Shown piece by piece: positions 54,435-63,277 of a stretch of DNA of 64,000 nt. Under the pieces are notes generated by a model. That model saw nothing but the letters and a program-made list of their open reading frames with translations. It made no database searches and was not told the DNA's origin. Source of the stretch: Neobacillus sp. DY30 (lineage in GTDB: Bacteria > Bacillota > Bacilli > Bacillales > Cytobacillaceae). The position numbers and the translations under genes were made by a program. The stretch spans positions 438,001 through 502,000 of the forward strand of contig NZ_CP126093.1 of NCBI RefSeq assembly GCF_030123065.1, read 5' to 3'. Position 1 is the stretch's first letter; each line of letters opens with the position of its first letter.

Positions 54435-54462
54435 AAGCGTTTGCAAATTTGTGCAAACGCTT
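54435..54462 (+). promoter_or_regulatory. LacI/MalR-type operator of the amylopullulanase gene
   Basis: AAGCGTTTGCA (54435-54445) and TGCAAACGCTT (54452-54462) form a perfect 11-bp inverted repeat with a 6-nt centre, 33 bp before the gene. The half-sites are of the LacI/CcpA type, so the adjacent regulator and possibly CcpA bind here. Confidence 0.85.
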
Positions 54463-54494
54463 GCTCAAAAATAATATAAAAGGGAGTAGAATGC

Positions 54495-57400
54495 ATGAAG
54501 GGTAGATCGAGGAAAATTATAAGTTTCATAACTCTTTTTATTTTATTTGCGCAAACGATTGCTCTTGGGTTTATTAATCCAATTGAATCAAACGCGGCAG
54601 AACGTGTGGTAACACTAGTAGGGAATCTACAGGATGAACTTGGCGGAGCAGGTGAATGGAATCCTGCTGATACCTCAACAAGAATGGCCCTTCAGGAAAA
54701 TGGAAAGTACAAATTAACAGGCACGCTTCCTGCAGGCAACTATGAATATAAAATTGCGATTAATGGGTCATGGGATGAAAACTATGGAGTAAATGGTGTT
54801 CCTGGGGGCGACAATTACAAATTATCTCTTGACCAGGAAAAACAAGTCACGTTTATTTATGATGATGGTACCCATAAAGTTTCTATTCCTGTAGAGCTGC
54901 CAGACGACCAGAAACCAAGGATTGTGGGAGACATTCAACCGGAGCTGAACGCTGGTGGAGAATGGGCGCCAGGTGAATCAACTGCGATGTTAAAGGATGA
55001 AGACCTTGACAACATTTACACCTATTCAGCACAAGTGCCGAAAGGAAAGCATGAATTTAAGATTGTGCTTGGGGACAATTGGTCTGCTCCAGCGTATCCA
55101 GCCAATAACATTGTTCTGAATGTAGTAAAAGACACGATGGTTACATTCTTTTATAACCATGATTCAAAGGAAGTGTACACCGATTATGATCCTGGTTTGC
55201 CAGATGGTAATGTTCAAGGAGATAAGCTGTTTCACGACACTTGGGATCCAGCTTACAGGTCACCATTTGGGGCAGTAAAGGCAGGGGATACGGTCAAGCT
55301 TCGACTCCAAGCGAAGAAAGGCGATTTAGCCTCCGCAAAGGTTCAGCTAAAAAACTACAACACTGGTAATACCATCATGGTGGAAATGGAATATGCCGGA
55401 TGGATTGAGCTAAATGCTGCAACAGTAGAGTTTTGGGAAGCTGATATAAAGCCGAAAGAAAAGGGCGTTTATGGATATAAATTTATTGCACGTGACGGAG
55501 AATCTCAGAAGGAATACGGTGAAGATATTAATGAAGGTGGAAAAGGGACAACTTCTGATGCAAATGCTTCTCTATTCCAATTAACGGTTTTTGATCCAGC
55601 GTACAAAACGCCAGATTGGATGAAAGAAGCGGTCGTATATCAGATTTTTCCGGATCGCTTTTTCAATGGAAATAAAAAAAATGACGATGCCAAGGATACA
55701 GCACGCGGCGAAGAGCCAATCGAACATCAAGAGTGGAGCGGGCTTCCGGATAATCCTCGTGAAGCTGCTTCCGAAGGCTATCATGGAGATGAAATTTGGT
55801 CCAACGATTTCTTCGGAGGTGACATTTCCGGCATTCAAAAGAAACTCGATTACATTCAATCTTTAGGGGTCAACACACTTTATCTAAACCCAATTGCTTA
55901 TGCAGCATCGAACCATAAGTACGATGCGACAGACTACAAAGAAATTGATCCAATGTTCGGCTCTCCAGAAGAATTTAAGGCTTTTACGAAAGAGTTAAAA
56001 AAGCGGAAAATGCATTTAATTTTAGACGGAGTATTTAACCATGTTGGTGACGATTCCATCTACTTTGACCGGTATGGAAAATATCAAACGGTTGGTGCTT
56101 ACGAATACTGGTCAGGGGTTTATGATCTTGTCAATAAAGGAGTTACAGAAGAAGAGGCAAAGAAACAAGTAGAAGAAAAATTAAAGGCAGAAGGACAAAC
56201 CTTTAGCCCATACGGTTTCCACAACTGGTTTAACATTGAAAATGTGAAGGTGGATGGTGTTTATAAATATCAGGCATGGTGGGGATTTGATTCATTGCCA
56301 GAAATCAAATCGATTCCTGGAGAAGTGGTGGACTATCCATCAGAGTTAAATAATAAGCAGTTTGCTAACTATATGATGTACGATGACGATTCTGTTGCTA
56401 AAACTTGGCTGCAGCGGGGTGCAACAGGCTGGCGTTTAGATGTTGCGAACGAGGTCGATCCAGAATTTTGGCGCGAATTCCGTAATGAGCTTAAGACAGG
56501 GAAGAAGGATGAACCGCTGATTCTAGGTGAAATCTGGGATGATGCTTCTGAATATTTCCTTGGCGACTTATATGATTCCGTAATGAATTACCGATTCCGC
56601 GGTGCTCTTATCGATTACCTGAAAAATGGAAATGCCGAAGGGGCAGAAAATCAGTTGAATGCGGTATACGAAGATTATCCGAAAGAAGCATTTTACTCCC
56701 TTATGAACTTAATGGGCTCTCACGACACTCCTCGCGCAGCATTTATTTTAGGTAATGGAACCGACTCCTTTGAACGTGCGGAGTACGATAAAAATTACAA
56801 TCATCAACTCGGATTACAGCGCCTAAAGCTTGCTGCGATCCTGCAAATGGGTTATGCTGGTGCGCCGACTGTTTATTACGGCGATGAAGCCGGTGTTACA
56901 GGGTCGAAGGATCCTGATGACCGCAGAACTTATCCTTGGGGTAACGAGGACACCGATCTGGTAAAACATTATCAAACGATTGGAAAAGTAAGAAACACCT
57001 ATCATGACCTTTTCAGTTACGGTGATATAAACCATCTTTATGCAAAAGGCGATGTGCTTGCTTTCTCCCGTTCAGACAAAAAGAACTTCGCTGTCGTATT
57101 AACAAACAGGGGCAATGAAGAAAAGACGGTTGCACTTGATATTGAAGATTTATTAATCAATGGTGTGAAATTTACCGATCAGCTTGATAACAAGTACACA
57201 GTGGTAACAAAGGACGGAAAGCTTACTGTCACGATCCCAGCCATGAGCGGGCGCATGCTTGTGTCTGAGAAGGGACAAAATCTGAAACGTCCGGCTGCCG
57301 TCACGGGATTAACCATTGAAGAAGGGAGCCGCTCGGCCACTTTAAAGTGGGAAGGTGATTCAGCAAAGTATGCCATTTATCAAACAACAATTTCTGGAGC

Positions 57401-58835
57401 ATTTTATAAAAAAGTAAAGGAAACGTCCGCAAATACGGTAACCATCGATGGTTTAGAAAATGGCCGCAATTATTATTTTGCCGTTGCTGCGCTTGATAAA
57501 AACGGGAATTCTTCTGACAAAACAGTAACAAAGAATGCCGTTATTCCACATGTTGAGTTAACTGATAACACCTACCAAATTACTAAAGTAACAACACTTG
57601 AAACGGGCATCATTGACCTTTCGAAGCCGCAGACGGTCACAGCGAATATCTTTGTAAAAGGTGAAACAGAAGCAGGTCAGATGGAAGGCTTACAGGCGAA
57701 GCTCGAAGTAAAACAACCTGGTAATGAAAACTGGACTACCTATAAGGCTTCCTATATCAATCAACAGGAAACCTTAAATGCCTTTAGTGGAAGTTTCCTG
57801 CCATTAAAAGAAGGAAACTATGAATATCGATTTGCTTTTTCAACTGACCTTGGACGTAACTGGGTGACGAGTGAAACGCAGGATGTAAGTTTTGCAAAAG
57901 GGGAAGATACGATTGCTCCGGCGGATAAAATAACATTGGAACAGCCAGCGCAGGAATCGGGACAGGTCAATCTTTCATGGAAGGTGGAAGGAACGAACGA
58001 TCCCTATATGATAGCGATTGTCCGCGATGGTGCTATCATCGATCAGTTTTTTGAGCCAACAAAGCAATCTTACAAAGATATCAATATAACAAACGGAAAG
58101 TCGTATACCTATGAAGTTGACTTGTATGATCAGGCTGGTAATATCGTAAAATCAAACTCTGTTACGGTAACGCCAGAACTTATAACCGTTAAGGTAACCT
58201 TTAAAGTCAACGCACCAGCGTACACTCCACAGGGAGTCAACATTACAATGCCAGGATCGAAAAACGGCTGGAATACTGGGGCATGGAATATGACACGCGG
58301 AGGAGCCGTGACAAATGATTATGAGTATACAATAGAAGCACAGGAAGGTGAAGTGCTTACTTACAAATACGTCAAAAATGGCTCTTGGGAGCAAGAAGGT
58401 TTAGCAGACCACACTCCATCGAACACAAATGATGATGATGTAAGCTACTATGGTTACGGGGCAACTGGAACCGACCTTTCGATTATCGTAACAAATCAAG
58501 GCGGTAACCAAATGGTTGTTCAAGATAAAATCCTCCGATGGATTGATATGCCTGTAGTTGTGACTTCTCATACGGATGGACAAAGTGTCACATCGGACAG
58601 CATCACCATTCAGGGGAACGCAATTAAAAAAGGTGTCCTTACCATTAATGGAGAAGCCGTAACCGTCAATGACGACATGACCTTTTCCAAAAATATTAAG
58701 TTAAATCAAGGTGAAAACAAAATAACCATCCATATTGAGCCATCAACAGAGAACAAATCAACCATCTTTAAAAATGATGGCGGTGCCATTGGCAAAGCTA
58801 CGAAAACCATTCAAATGACGATTTTAAAAAATTAA
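54495..58835 (+). CDS. Secreted amylopullulanase (GH13)
   Basis: A 1446-residue exported starch/pullulan hydrolase. Order: signal peptide to about 34; two X25-type starch-binding repeats (LVGNLQDELGG..EWNP from 40 and IVGDIQPELNAGGEW from 141); an alpha-amylase N domain (235-370); the GH13 barrel from DWMKEAVVYQIFPDRF near 376. Catalytic sites: GWRLDVANE near 646 (nucleophile Asp), GEIWDD near 678 (acid/base Glu) and SHDTPR near 741. Then two Fn3-like domains (about 935-1020 and 1140-1230), a further X25/CBM20-like starch-binding domain (1235-1340) and a C-terminal Ig-like domain. Resembles the bifunctional apu enzymes. No SLH domain, so it is released. Regulated by the adjacent LacI protein. 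Confidence 0.93.
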   Translation: MKGRSRKIISFITLFILFAQTIALGFINPIESNAAERVVTLVGNLQDELGGAGEWNPADTSTRMALQENGKYKLTGTLPAGNYEYKIAINGSWDENYGVNGVPGGDNYKLSLDQEKQVTFIYDDGTHKVSIPVELPDDQKPRIVGDIQPELNAGGEWAPGESTAMLKDEDLDNIYTYSAQVPKGKHEFKIVLGDNWSAPAYPANNIVLNVVKDTMVTFFYNHDSKEVYTDYDPGLPDGNVQGDKLFHDTWDPAYRSPFGAVKAGDTVKLRLQAKKGDLASAKVQLKNYNTGNTIMVEMEYAGWIELNAATVEFWEADIKPKEKGVYGYKFIARDGESQKEYGEDINEGGKGTTSDANASLFQLTVFDPAYKTPDWMKEAVVYQIFPDRFFNGNKKNDDAKDTARGEEPIEHQEWSGLPDNPREAASEGYHGDEIWSNDFFGGDISGIQKKLDYIQSLGVNTLYLNPIAYAASNHKYDATDYKEIDPMFGSPEEFKAFTKELKKRKMHLILDGVFNHVGDDSIYFDRYGKYQTVGAYEYWSGVYDLVNKGVTEEEAKKQVEEKLKAEGQTFSPYGFHNWFNIENVKVDGVYKYQAWWGFDSLPEIKSIPGEVVDYPSELNNKQFANYMMYDDDSVAKTWLQRGATGWRLDVANEVDPEFWREFRNELKTGKKDEPLILGEIWDDASEYFLGDLYDSVMNYRFRGALIDYLKNGNAEGAENQLNAVYEDYPKEAFYSLMNLMGSHDTPRAAFILGNGTDSFERAEYDKNYNHQLGLQRLKLAAILQMGYAGAPTVYYGDEAGVTGSKDPDDRRTYPWGNEDTDLVKHYQTIGKVRNTYHDLFSYGDINHLYAKGDVLAFSRSDKKNFAVVLTNRGNEEKTVALDIEDLLINGVKFTDQLDNKYTVVTKDGKLTVTIPAMSGRMLVSEKGQNLKRPAAVTGLTIEEGSRSATLKWEGDSAKYAIYQTTISGAFYKKVKETSANTVTIDGLENGRNYYFAVAALDKNGNSSDKTVTKNAVIPHVELTDNTYQITKVTTLETGIIDLSKPQTVTANIFVKGETEAGQMEGLQAKLEVKQPGNENWTTYKASYINQQETLNAFSGSFLPLKEGNYEYRFAFSTDLGRNWVTSETQDVSFAKGEDTIAPADKITLEQPAQESGQVNLSWKVEGTNDPYMIAIVRDGAIIDQFFEPTKQSYKDINITNGKSYTYEVDLYDQAGNIVKSNSVTVTPELITVKVTFKVNAPAYTPQGVNITMPGSKNGWNTGAWNMTRGGAVTNDYEYTIEAQEGEVLTYKYVKNGSWEQEGLADHTPSNTNDDDVSYYGYGATGTDLSIIVTNQGGNQMVVQDKILRWIDMPVVVTSHTDGQSVTSDSITIQGNAIKKGVLTINGEAVTVNDDMTFSKNIKLNQGENKITIHIEPSTENKSTIFKNDGGAIGKATKTIQMTILKN

Positions 58836-58919
58836 TGAAAAGAGCTGTTGCAGAATTAATAGTTAATAGACAAAAGCTCATTCTAACTTTAGTTTTAAAA
58901 ATTTTGGATGATTAATAAA

Positions 58920-58957
58920 AAGGGGTACCAAGTAGATTTTATCATTGGGTACCCCTT
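58920..58957. terminator. Bidirectional terminator between converging genes
   Basis: AAGGGGTACC (58920-58929) pairs with GGGTACCCCTT (58947-58957). It serves the minus-strand ABC-F gene and perhaps the amylopullulanase gene. Confidence 0.8.
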
Positions 58958-58966
58958 AATCTTTAT

Positions 58967-60520
58967 TTAAAACACTTTCGTTGTCCAATCCTCACAATTC
59001 CAAATATCCGTCGCAATTTCACGATAGAAATCAGGTTCGTGGGATACCATCAAGATACTTCCGCGATATGCCTTTAATGCACGCTTCAATTCTTCTTTTG
59101 CGTCCACATCCAAGTGGTTGGTAGGTTCGTCTAGAATTAATAAATTCGTTGGTGTGTTAATAATTTTGCACAAACGAACTTTAGCTTTTTCGCCGCCCGA
59201 AAGGACTTCCACTTTACTTTCAATATGTTTCGTCGTTAATCCGCATTTTGCAAGAGCAGCACGGACTTCAGCCTGATTCATACTTGGAAATTCGCTCCAA
59301 ATCTCTTCAATACAGGTGTTGTAGTTAGACTGTTTAACTTCCTGCTCGAAGTAACCAATGTGTTGATACTCACCGCGTTCCACTTTACCCGAAATTGGAT
59401 CAATTAGCCCAAGAATACTTTTTAAAAGAGTAGACTTACCAATACCGTTTGCACCCACGAATGCAATTTTTTGTCCGCGTTCCATTTTCAAATTTAGAGG
59501 TCGAGAAAGTGGTTCGTTGTAACCAATAACTAGGTCTTCAGCCGTGAAAATATAACGACTAGCCGCACGAGCTTCTTTGAAGTTAAACTCTGGTTTCGGC
59601 TTCTCTTTCCCCAATTCGATAACTTCCATTTTGTCGAGCTTCTTTTGACGAGACATCGCCATATTACGAGTCGCAACACTTGCCTTATTTCGAGCAACGA
59701 AATCCTTCAAATCAGCAATTTCTTGCTGCTGGCGCTTGTAAGCAGACTCTAGCTGCTGCTTCTTCATTTCATATATGTTTAAGAAGTTATCATAGTCACC
59801 AACATAGCGATTCAACTCTTGGTTTTCCATGTGATAGATCAAGTTAACAACATTGTTCAAGAATGGAATATCATGGGAAATCAAAATAAAAGCATTCTCA
59901 TATTCCTGCAGGTAGCGCTTCAACCATTCGATATGCTGTTCATCCAAATAGTTCGTAGGCTCATCTAGTAATAGGATTTCGGGCTTTTCTAGCAACAGCT
60001 TTGCTAGCAAAACTTTCGTCCGCTGCCCGCCGCTAAGATCATCTACATCTCGATCGAGTCCAACATCATCTAATCCTAGACCACGAGCAACTTCCTCAAC
60101 TTTTGAATTAATTTGATAGAAATCATTACTATCTAACGTTTCTTGTAGCTCTCCAACTTCTGCAAGCAGTGCATCAATATCTGCACCTTCATCACCCATT
60201 TTTGCATAAAGTTCATTGATTTCTGCTTCCGCATCAAAAAGATATTGAAAAGCAGTACTCAAAGCGTCACGCATCGTTGTACCTTTTTGAAGGACAGCAT
60301 GCTGATCTAAATAACCAACACGAACTTTTCGTGACCACTCCACTTTCCCTTCGTCGGGCTGCAGCTTCCCAGTCACAATATTCATGAAAGTAGACTTACC
60401 CTCACCATTTGCCCCAACTAGTCCAACGTGTTCTCCTTTTAAAAGGCGAAAAGACACATTATTAAAAATCGCACGATCACCGAAACCGTGGCTTAAATTT
60501 TTTACGTTTAATACGCTCAT
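58967..60520 (-). CDS. ABC-F family ATPase (YkpA/YbiT-like)
   Basis: A 517-residue soluble protein with two ABC ATPase domains and no membrane segments, hence a ribosome-associated ABC-F factor. Domain 1: GANGEGKST, LSGGQRTK, LLLDEPTNYLD. Domain 2: GANGIGKST, LSGGEKAKV, LILDEPTNHLD. A charged helical linker (about 235-310, QQLESAYKRQQQEIADL) joins them. The size and linker resemble B. subtilis YkpA and E. coli YbiT. A translation-factor role is more likely than antibiotic resistance, but this is not decidable by sequence reading. Confidence 0.93.
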   Translation of the reverse strand: MSVLNVKNLSHGFGDRAIFNNVSFRLLKGEHVGLVGANGEGKSTFMNIVTGKLQPDEGKVEWSRKVRVGYLDQHAVLQKGTTMRDALSTAFQYLFDAEAEINELYAKMGDEGADIDALLAEVGELQETLDSNDFYQINSKVEEVARGLGLDDVGLDRDVDDLSGGQRTKVLLAKLLLEKPEILLLDEPTNYLDEQHIEWLKRYLQEYENAFILISHDIPFLNNVVNLIYHMENQELNRYVGDYDNFLNIYEMKKQQLESAYKRQQQEIADLKDFVARNKASVATRNMAMSRQKKLDKMEVIELGKEKPKPEFNFKEARAASRYIFTAEDLVIGYNEPLSRPLNLKMERGQKIAFVGANGIGKSTLLKSILGLIDPISGKVERGEYQHIGYFEQEVKQSNYNTCIEEIWSEFPSMNQAEVRAALAKCGLTTKHIESKVEVLSGGEKAKVRLCKIINTPTNLLILDEPTNHLDVDAKEELKRALKAYRGSILMVSHEPDFYREIATDIWNCEDWTTKVF

Positions 60521-60601
60521 TTTTTTAACCCCTTCTATAATGTCTCACATGTGGATATCTTACTAGATTTAGACTGCTTTTTCTATCTTGAAGTTTTTGA
60601 A

Positions 60602-60631
60602 GGACATAGGGACAGGTTCCATGTCCCGTCC
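60602..60631 (+). repeat. REP-like palindrome
   Basis: GGGACAGGTTCCATGTCCC, within GGACATA...GTCC. Copies at 62250 and 63106 flank or precede the RAYT transposase gene at 63278. Confidence 0.7.
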
Positions 60632-60816
60632 TTGGCCATCAGAGTCTATTATACAACCAAACCTGGAGGCATGATATGAGTTATTCAATGGGAATAACTG
60701 TAACCTAGATGTGTGCAATTTTATGCTGAACTTCAGGATATGCATTGTTTTTAGGTTTTGTTAAGGAGTTTTTCGGGTACACCCGAAGTGTAAACAACAA
60801 ATAAAGGGAGTTTTTT

Positions 60817-62250
60817 ATGGAAGAACTAGTAAATTGGTTGAATGGGTATGTTTGGAGTTCTGTATTGGTCTATACATTTTTAGGTTTAGGATTGCTTTTC
60901 ACAATTCTCACACGATTCGTTCAGATTAGATATATTAAGGACATGTTGAAGCTGACATTTCAAGGTGGAGGTTCAAAGGCAGGTGTTAGTTCTTTTCAGT
61001 CCCTTACGATGTCACTGGGCAGCAGGATTGGCACTGGAAATGTGGCGGGAGTGGCTACCGCCATTGCATTCGGTGGACCTGGTGCCGTTTTCTGGATGTG
61101 GATAGCGGCCATTTTAGGAAGTGCTACCTCTTTTGTTGAAACCACTCTTTCTCAAGTCTACAAAAGTAAAATAAACGGAAAGTATCGAGGGGGGACCCCT
61201 TTTTACATATTAAAAGGATTGAAGTTAAAATGGTTTGCGGTCATGGCAGCCGTTGTAACATTAATAGTTATGGGATACTTATGGCCAGGTGTTCAGGCGA
61301 ATACAGTAGCGTTAACGATGAATAATGCCTTTGGAATGTCACCTGAAGTAACTGGAATGGTTATTGTCGTACTGCTTGGCTTTATTATTTTTGGCGGTGT
61401 AAAGAGGATTGCTAAAACGGCCGAGGTCATCGTTCCATTTATGGCTGTTGGCTATATACTAGTTTGTATTATTATCCTCAGCATGAATTTCTCAGTGCTG
61501 CCTAATGTAGTTTCTCTCATTTTCACTAGTGCTTTTAATTTAAACTCAACTTTTGGAGGGTTAATGGGTTCTGCCATAGCTTGGGGTGTACAAAGAGGGG
61601 TATACTCAAGTGGAGCTGGTATAGGAAGTGAAACATTTGAAGCGGGTGCAGCAGAAGTATCTCATCCCGCAAAACAGGGTTTAGTCCAGGCATTTTCTGT
61701 TTACATCGATACTTTGATTATTTGCCCGGCAACAGCCTTTATGATCCTGATTACAGGAATGTATGACGTGCAGCCGGAAGGAAAAGCTCCTATTACCGAT
61801 AGACTCGGAGATGTAGAACCCTCTGCTTACGCTCAGCTTGCTGTGGAATCTGCATTACCGTCATTTGGAATAGCATTTATGGCCGTTTCCTTGTTCTTTT
61901 TCTGTTTTACTACTCTATTATCCTATTACTATAAGGCGGAAACAAACCTTGCGTTTTTAATAGGCAATAAGAAAGTAAAATTCGATTGGCCCAACCATTT
62001 ATTGAAGGTCACTTTGTTAGTTGCTTCATTCTATGGGAGTATTCGAACAGCGGATGTTGTCTGGGCAATGGGCGATCTAGGAATGGGGACAATGGCATGG
62101 ATAAACCTTACCGTAATCCTGCTGCTTGCCAAACCTGCACTCAAAGTATTGAAAGACTATACAAGACAGAGAAAAGCAAACAAAGACCCAGTATTTAAAC
62201 CTGCCAAACTCGGAATCGACGGCGCTGAGTTCTGGGAAAAGAAGGCATAG
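60817..62250 (+). CDS. Sodium:alanine (AGCS family) symporter
   Basis: A 477-residue membrane protein with about 10-11 helices that imports alanine or glycine with Na+. AGCS landmarks: SFQSLTMSLGSRIGTGNVAG near residues 61-80, TPFYILKGLK, GVQRGVYSSGAGIGS near 260 and FCFTTLLSYYYKAE near 370. Complete. SD AAAGGGAG. No partner genes; flanked by REP-like sequences, one of which overlaps the stop codon region. Confidence 0.94.
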   Translation: MEELVNWLNGYVWSSVLVYTFLGLGLLFTILTRFVQIRYIKDMLKLTFQGGGSKAGVSSFQSLTMSLGSRIGTGNVAGVATAIAFGGPGAVFWMWIAAILGSATSFVETTLSQVYKSKINGKYRGGTPFYILKGLKLKWFAVMAAVVTLIVMGYLWPGVQANTVALTMNNAFGMSPEVTGMVIVVLLGFIIFGGVKRIAKTAEVIVPFMAVGYILVCIIILSMNFSVLPNVVSLIFTSAFNLNSTFGGLMGSAIAWGVQRGVYSSGAGIGSETFEAGAAEVSHPAKQGLVQAFSVYIDTLIICPATAFMILITGMYDVQPEGKAPITDRLGDVEPSAYAQLAVESALPSFGIAFMAVSLFFFCFTTLLSYYYKAETNLAFLIGNKKVKFDWPNHLLKVTLLVASFYGSIRTADVVWAMGDLGMGTMAWINLTVILLLAKPALKVLKDYTRQRKANKDPVFKPAKLGIDGAEFWEKKA

Positions 62251-62276
62251 GGACAGGTTCCGTGTCTCGTCCTTTT
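62250..62276 (+). repeat. REP-like palindrome
   Basis: GGGACAGGTTCCGTGTCTC directly after the symporter stop. One mismatch against the copy at 60602. Confidence 0.65.
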
Positions 62277-62325
62277 AATTTCAGTCCACGTATGTGGAGT
62301 GTTTGGCACCATTCATACTAAGGAT

Positions 62326-62355
62326 GGCAACTAACCCTCTGGGAAGTTGCCTTTT
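62326..62355 (+). terminator. GGCAAC/GTTGCC terminator of the symporter gene
   Basis: GGCAAC (62326-62331), TAACCCTCTGGGAA, GTTGCC (62346-62351), TTTT. Same hairpin family as at 32715. Confidence 0.85.
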
Positions 62356-62765
62356 GTATGCCAAATAATTGTTCACATAATTGTAGAAAATCTTTAGAAA
62401 AGACTAAATTTATTTGAAATGCAATGTGATATTATTTTTCTAATAGGAGGCCGTAAGTGGAAACGAGCCAATCCTTTTAATAACTTCTATATTCCGGCTT
62501 TTTTATCCCTCTTTTTCCCTTTGAACAAATGATTTCGAAAATCCTTAATAATTTTAACAACTATTAATTATCCAACAACCCTCTTTATTGAATCTTCACA
62601 TTCTTCTACATTTCTCTATTACCGTCCTTAAAGTTTCAATGAATATAACTTAATAAATAATTGAAAGGAGTGATAAGCAATGTAAACTACTTATTATCAT
62701 TTAACCTACCTAACGAGAAGTATTCATTTCTAGTTTGAAAATAACTTTTAAAGGAGAATAATCAA
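62356..62765. other. Leader region without a gene of its own
   Basis: AT-rich. It contains two well-placed ribosome sites serving tiny frames: AGGAGG near 62445 before GTG-GAAACGAGC... (7 codons) and AAGGAGTGAT before ATG-TAA at 62681. These may be leader mini-ORFs of the next gene, or chance. Confidence 0.35.
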
Positions 62766-63092
62766 ATGGGTCATGATATATCAGGATTTAATAAAGCAGG
62801 AGAAGAAATTGCTTATGCACGTTTTAGCATGGGGAATTATAATGCAACCATACTGTACAGTTTACTTGATGCATCAGAGTACTATGCAGGAGTAAGTGGA
62901 TCTGGCGGCAGTTCTACCTTTTCAAAACAACAAATTGAAAAGGCTTTGAATGACTACAAGAAATTATATAATGATGATTCAAAATCAAATAGTGAATTCA
63001 TAGATTATGATGAAAAGCAAATCAAGAATTTTATAATAAACTGTTTAGAAACAGCACAAAAAGAAGAGAATGTGAGAGTTTATTTTGGCTAG
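62766..63092 (+). CDS. Hypothetical 108-residue protein
   Basis: A small soluble protein starting MGHDISGFNKAGEEIAYARF and continuing LLDASEYYAGVSGSGGSSTF, then a charged helical C-terminus (IKNFIINCLETAQKEENV). The N-terminal pattern MGHDI-G-N-GEEIAY occurs in small proteins of unknown function scattered in Bacillus genomes, as I recall; no domain name is offered. SD AAAGGAG 7 nt before the ATG. Single gene, followed by a REP-like sequence. Confidence 0.7.
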   Translation: MGHDISGFNKAGEEIAYARFSMGNYNATILYSLLDASEYYAGVSGSGGSSTFSKQQIEKALNDYKKLYNDDSKSNSEFIDYDEKQIKNFIINCLETAQKEENVRVYFG

Positions 63093-63103
63093 ACATAGGT
63101 AGA

Positions 63104-63128
63104 CATAGGGACAGGTTCATGTCCTAGC
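63104..63128 (+). repeat. REP-like palindrome
   Basis: GGGACAGGTTCATGTCC, preceded by a doubled GACATAGG. Third copy near the RAYT gene. Confidence 0.65.
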
Positions 63129-63277
63129 TAGGAATGGTATTATCTGCAATAAGTAAGGAGACCCCGAGGTATTATATTTTGTTAACCACATGTCTTTTCT
63201 TCCTATTTCAATATTCATTTTGTATCCCATTTCCCGAAAACAAAAGAAACCATATGTAATATTGAGGTGATTCAAAT

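Noticed and set aside
55581-55859. 92-codon minus-strand frame inside the amylopullulanase gene
   Set aside because: Shadow of a strongly supported GH13 coding region.
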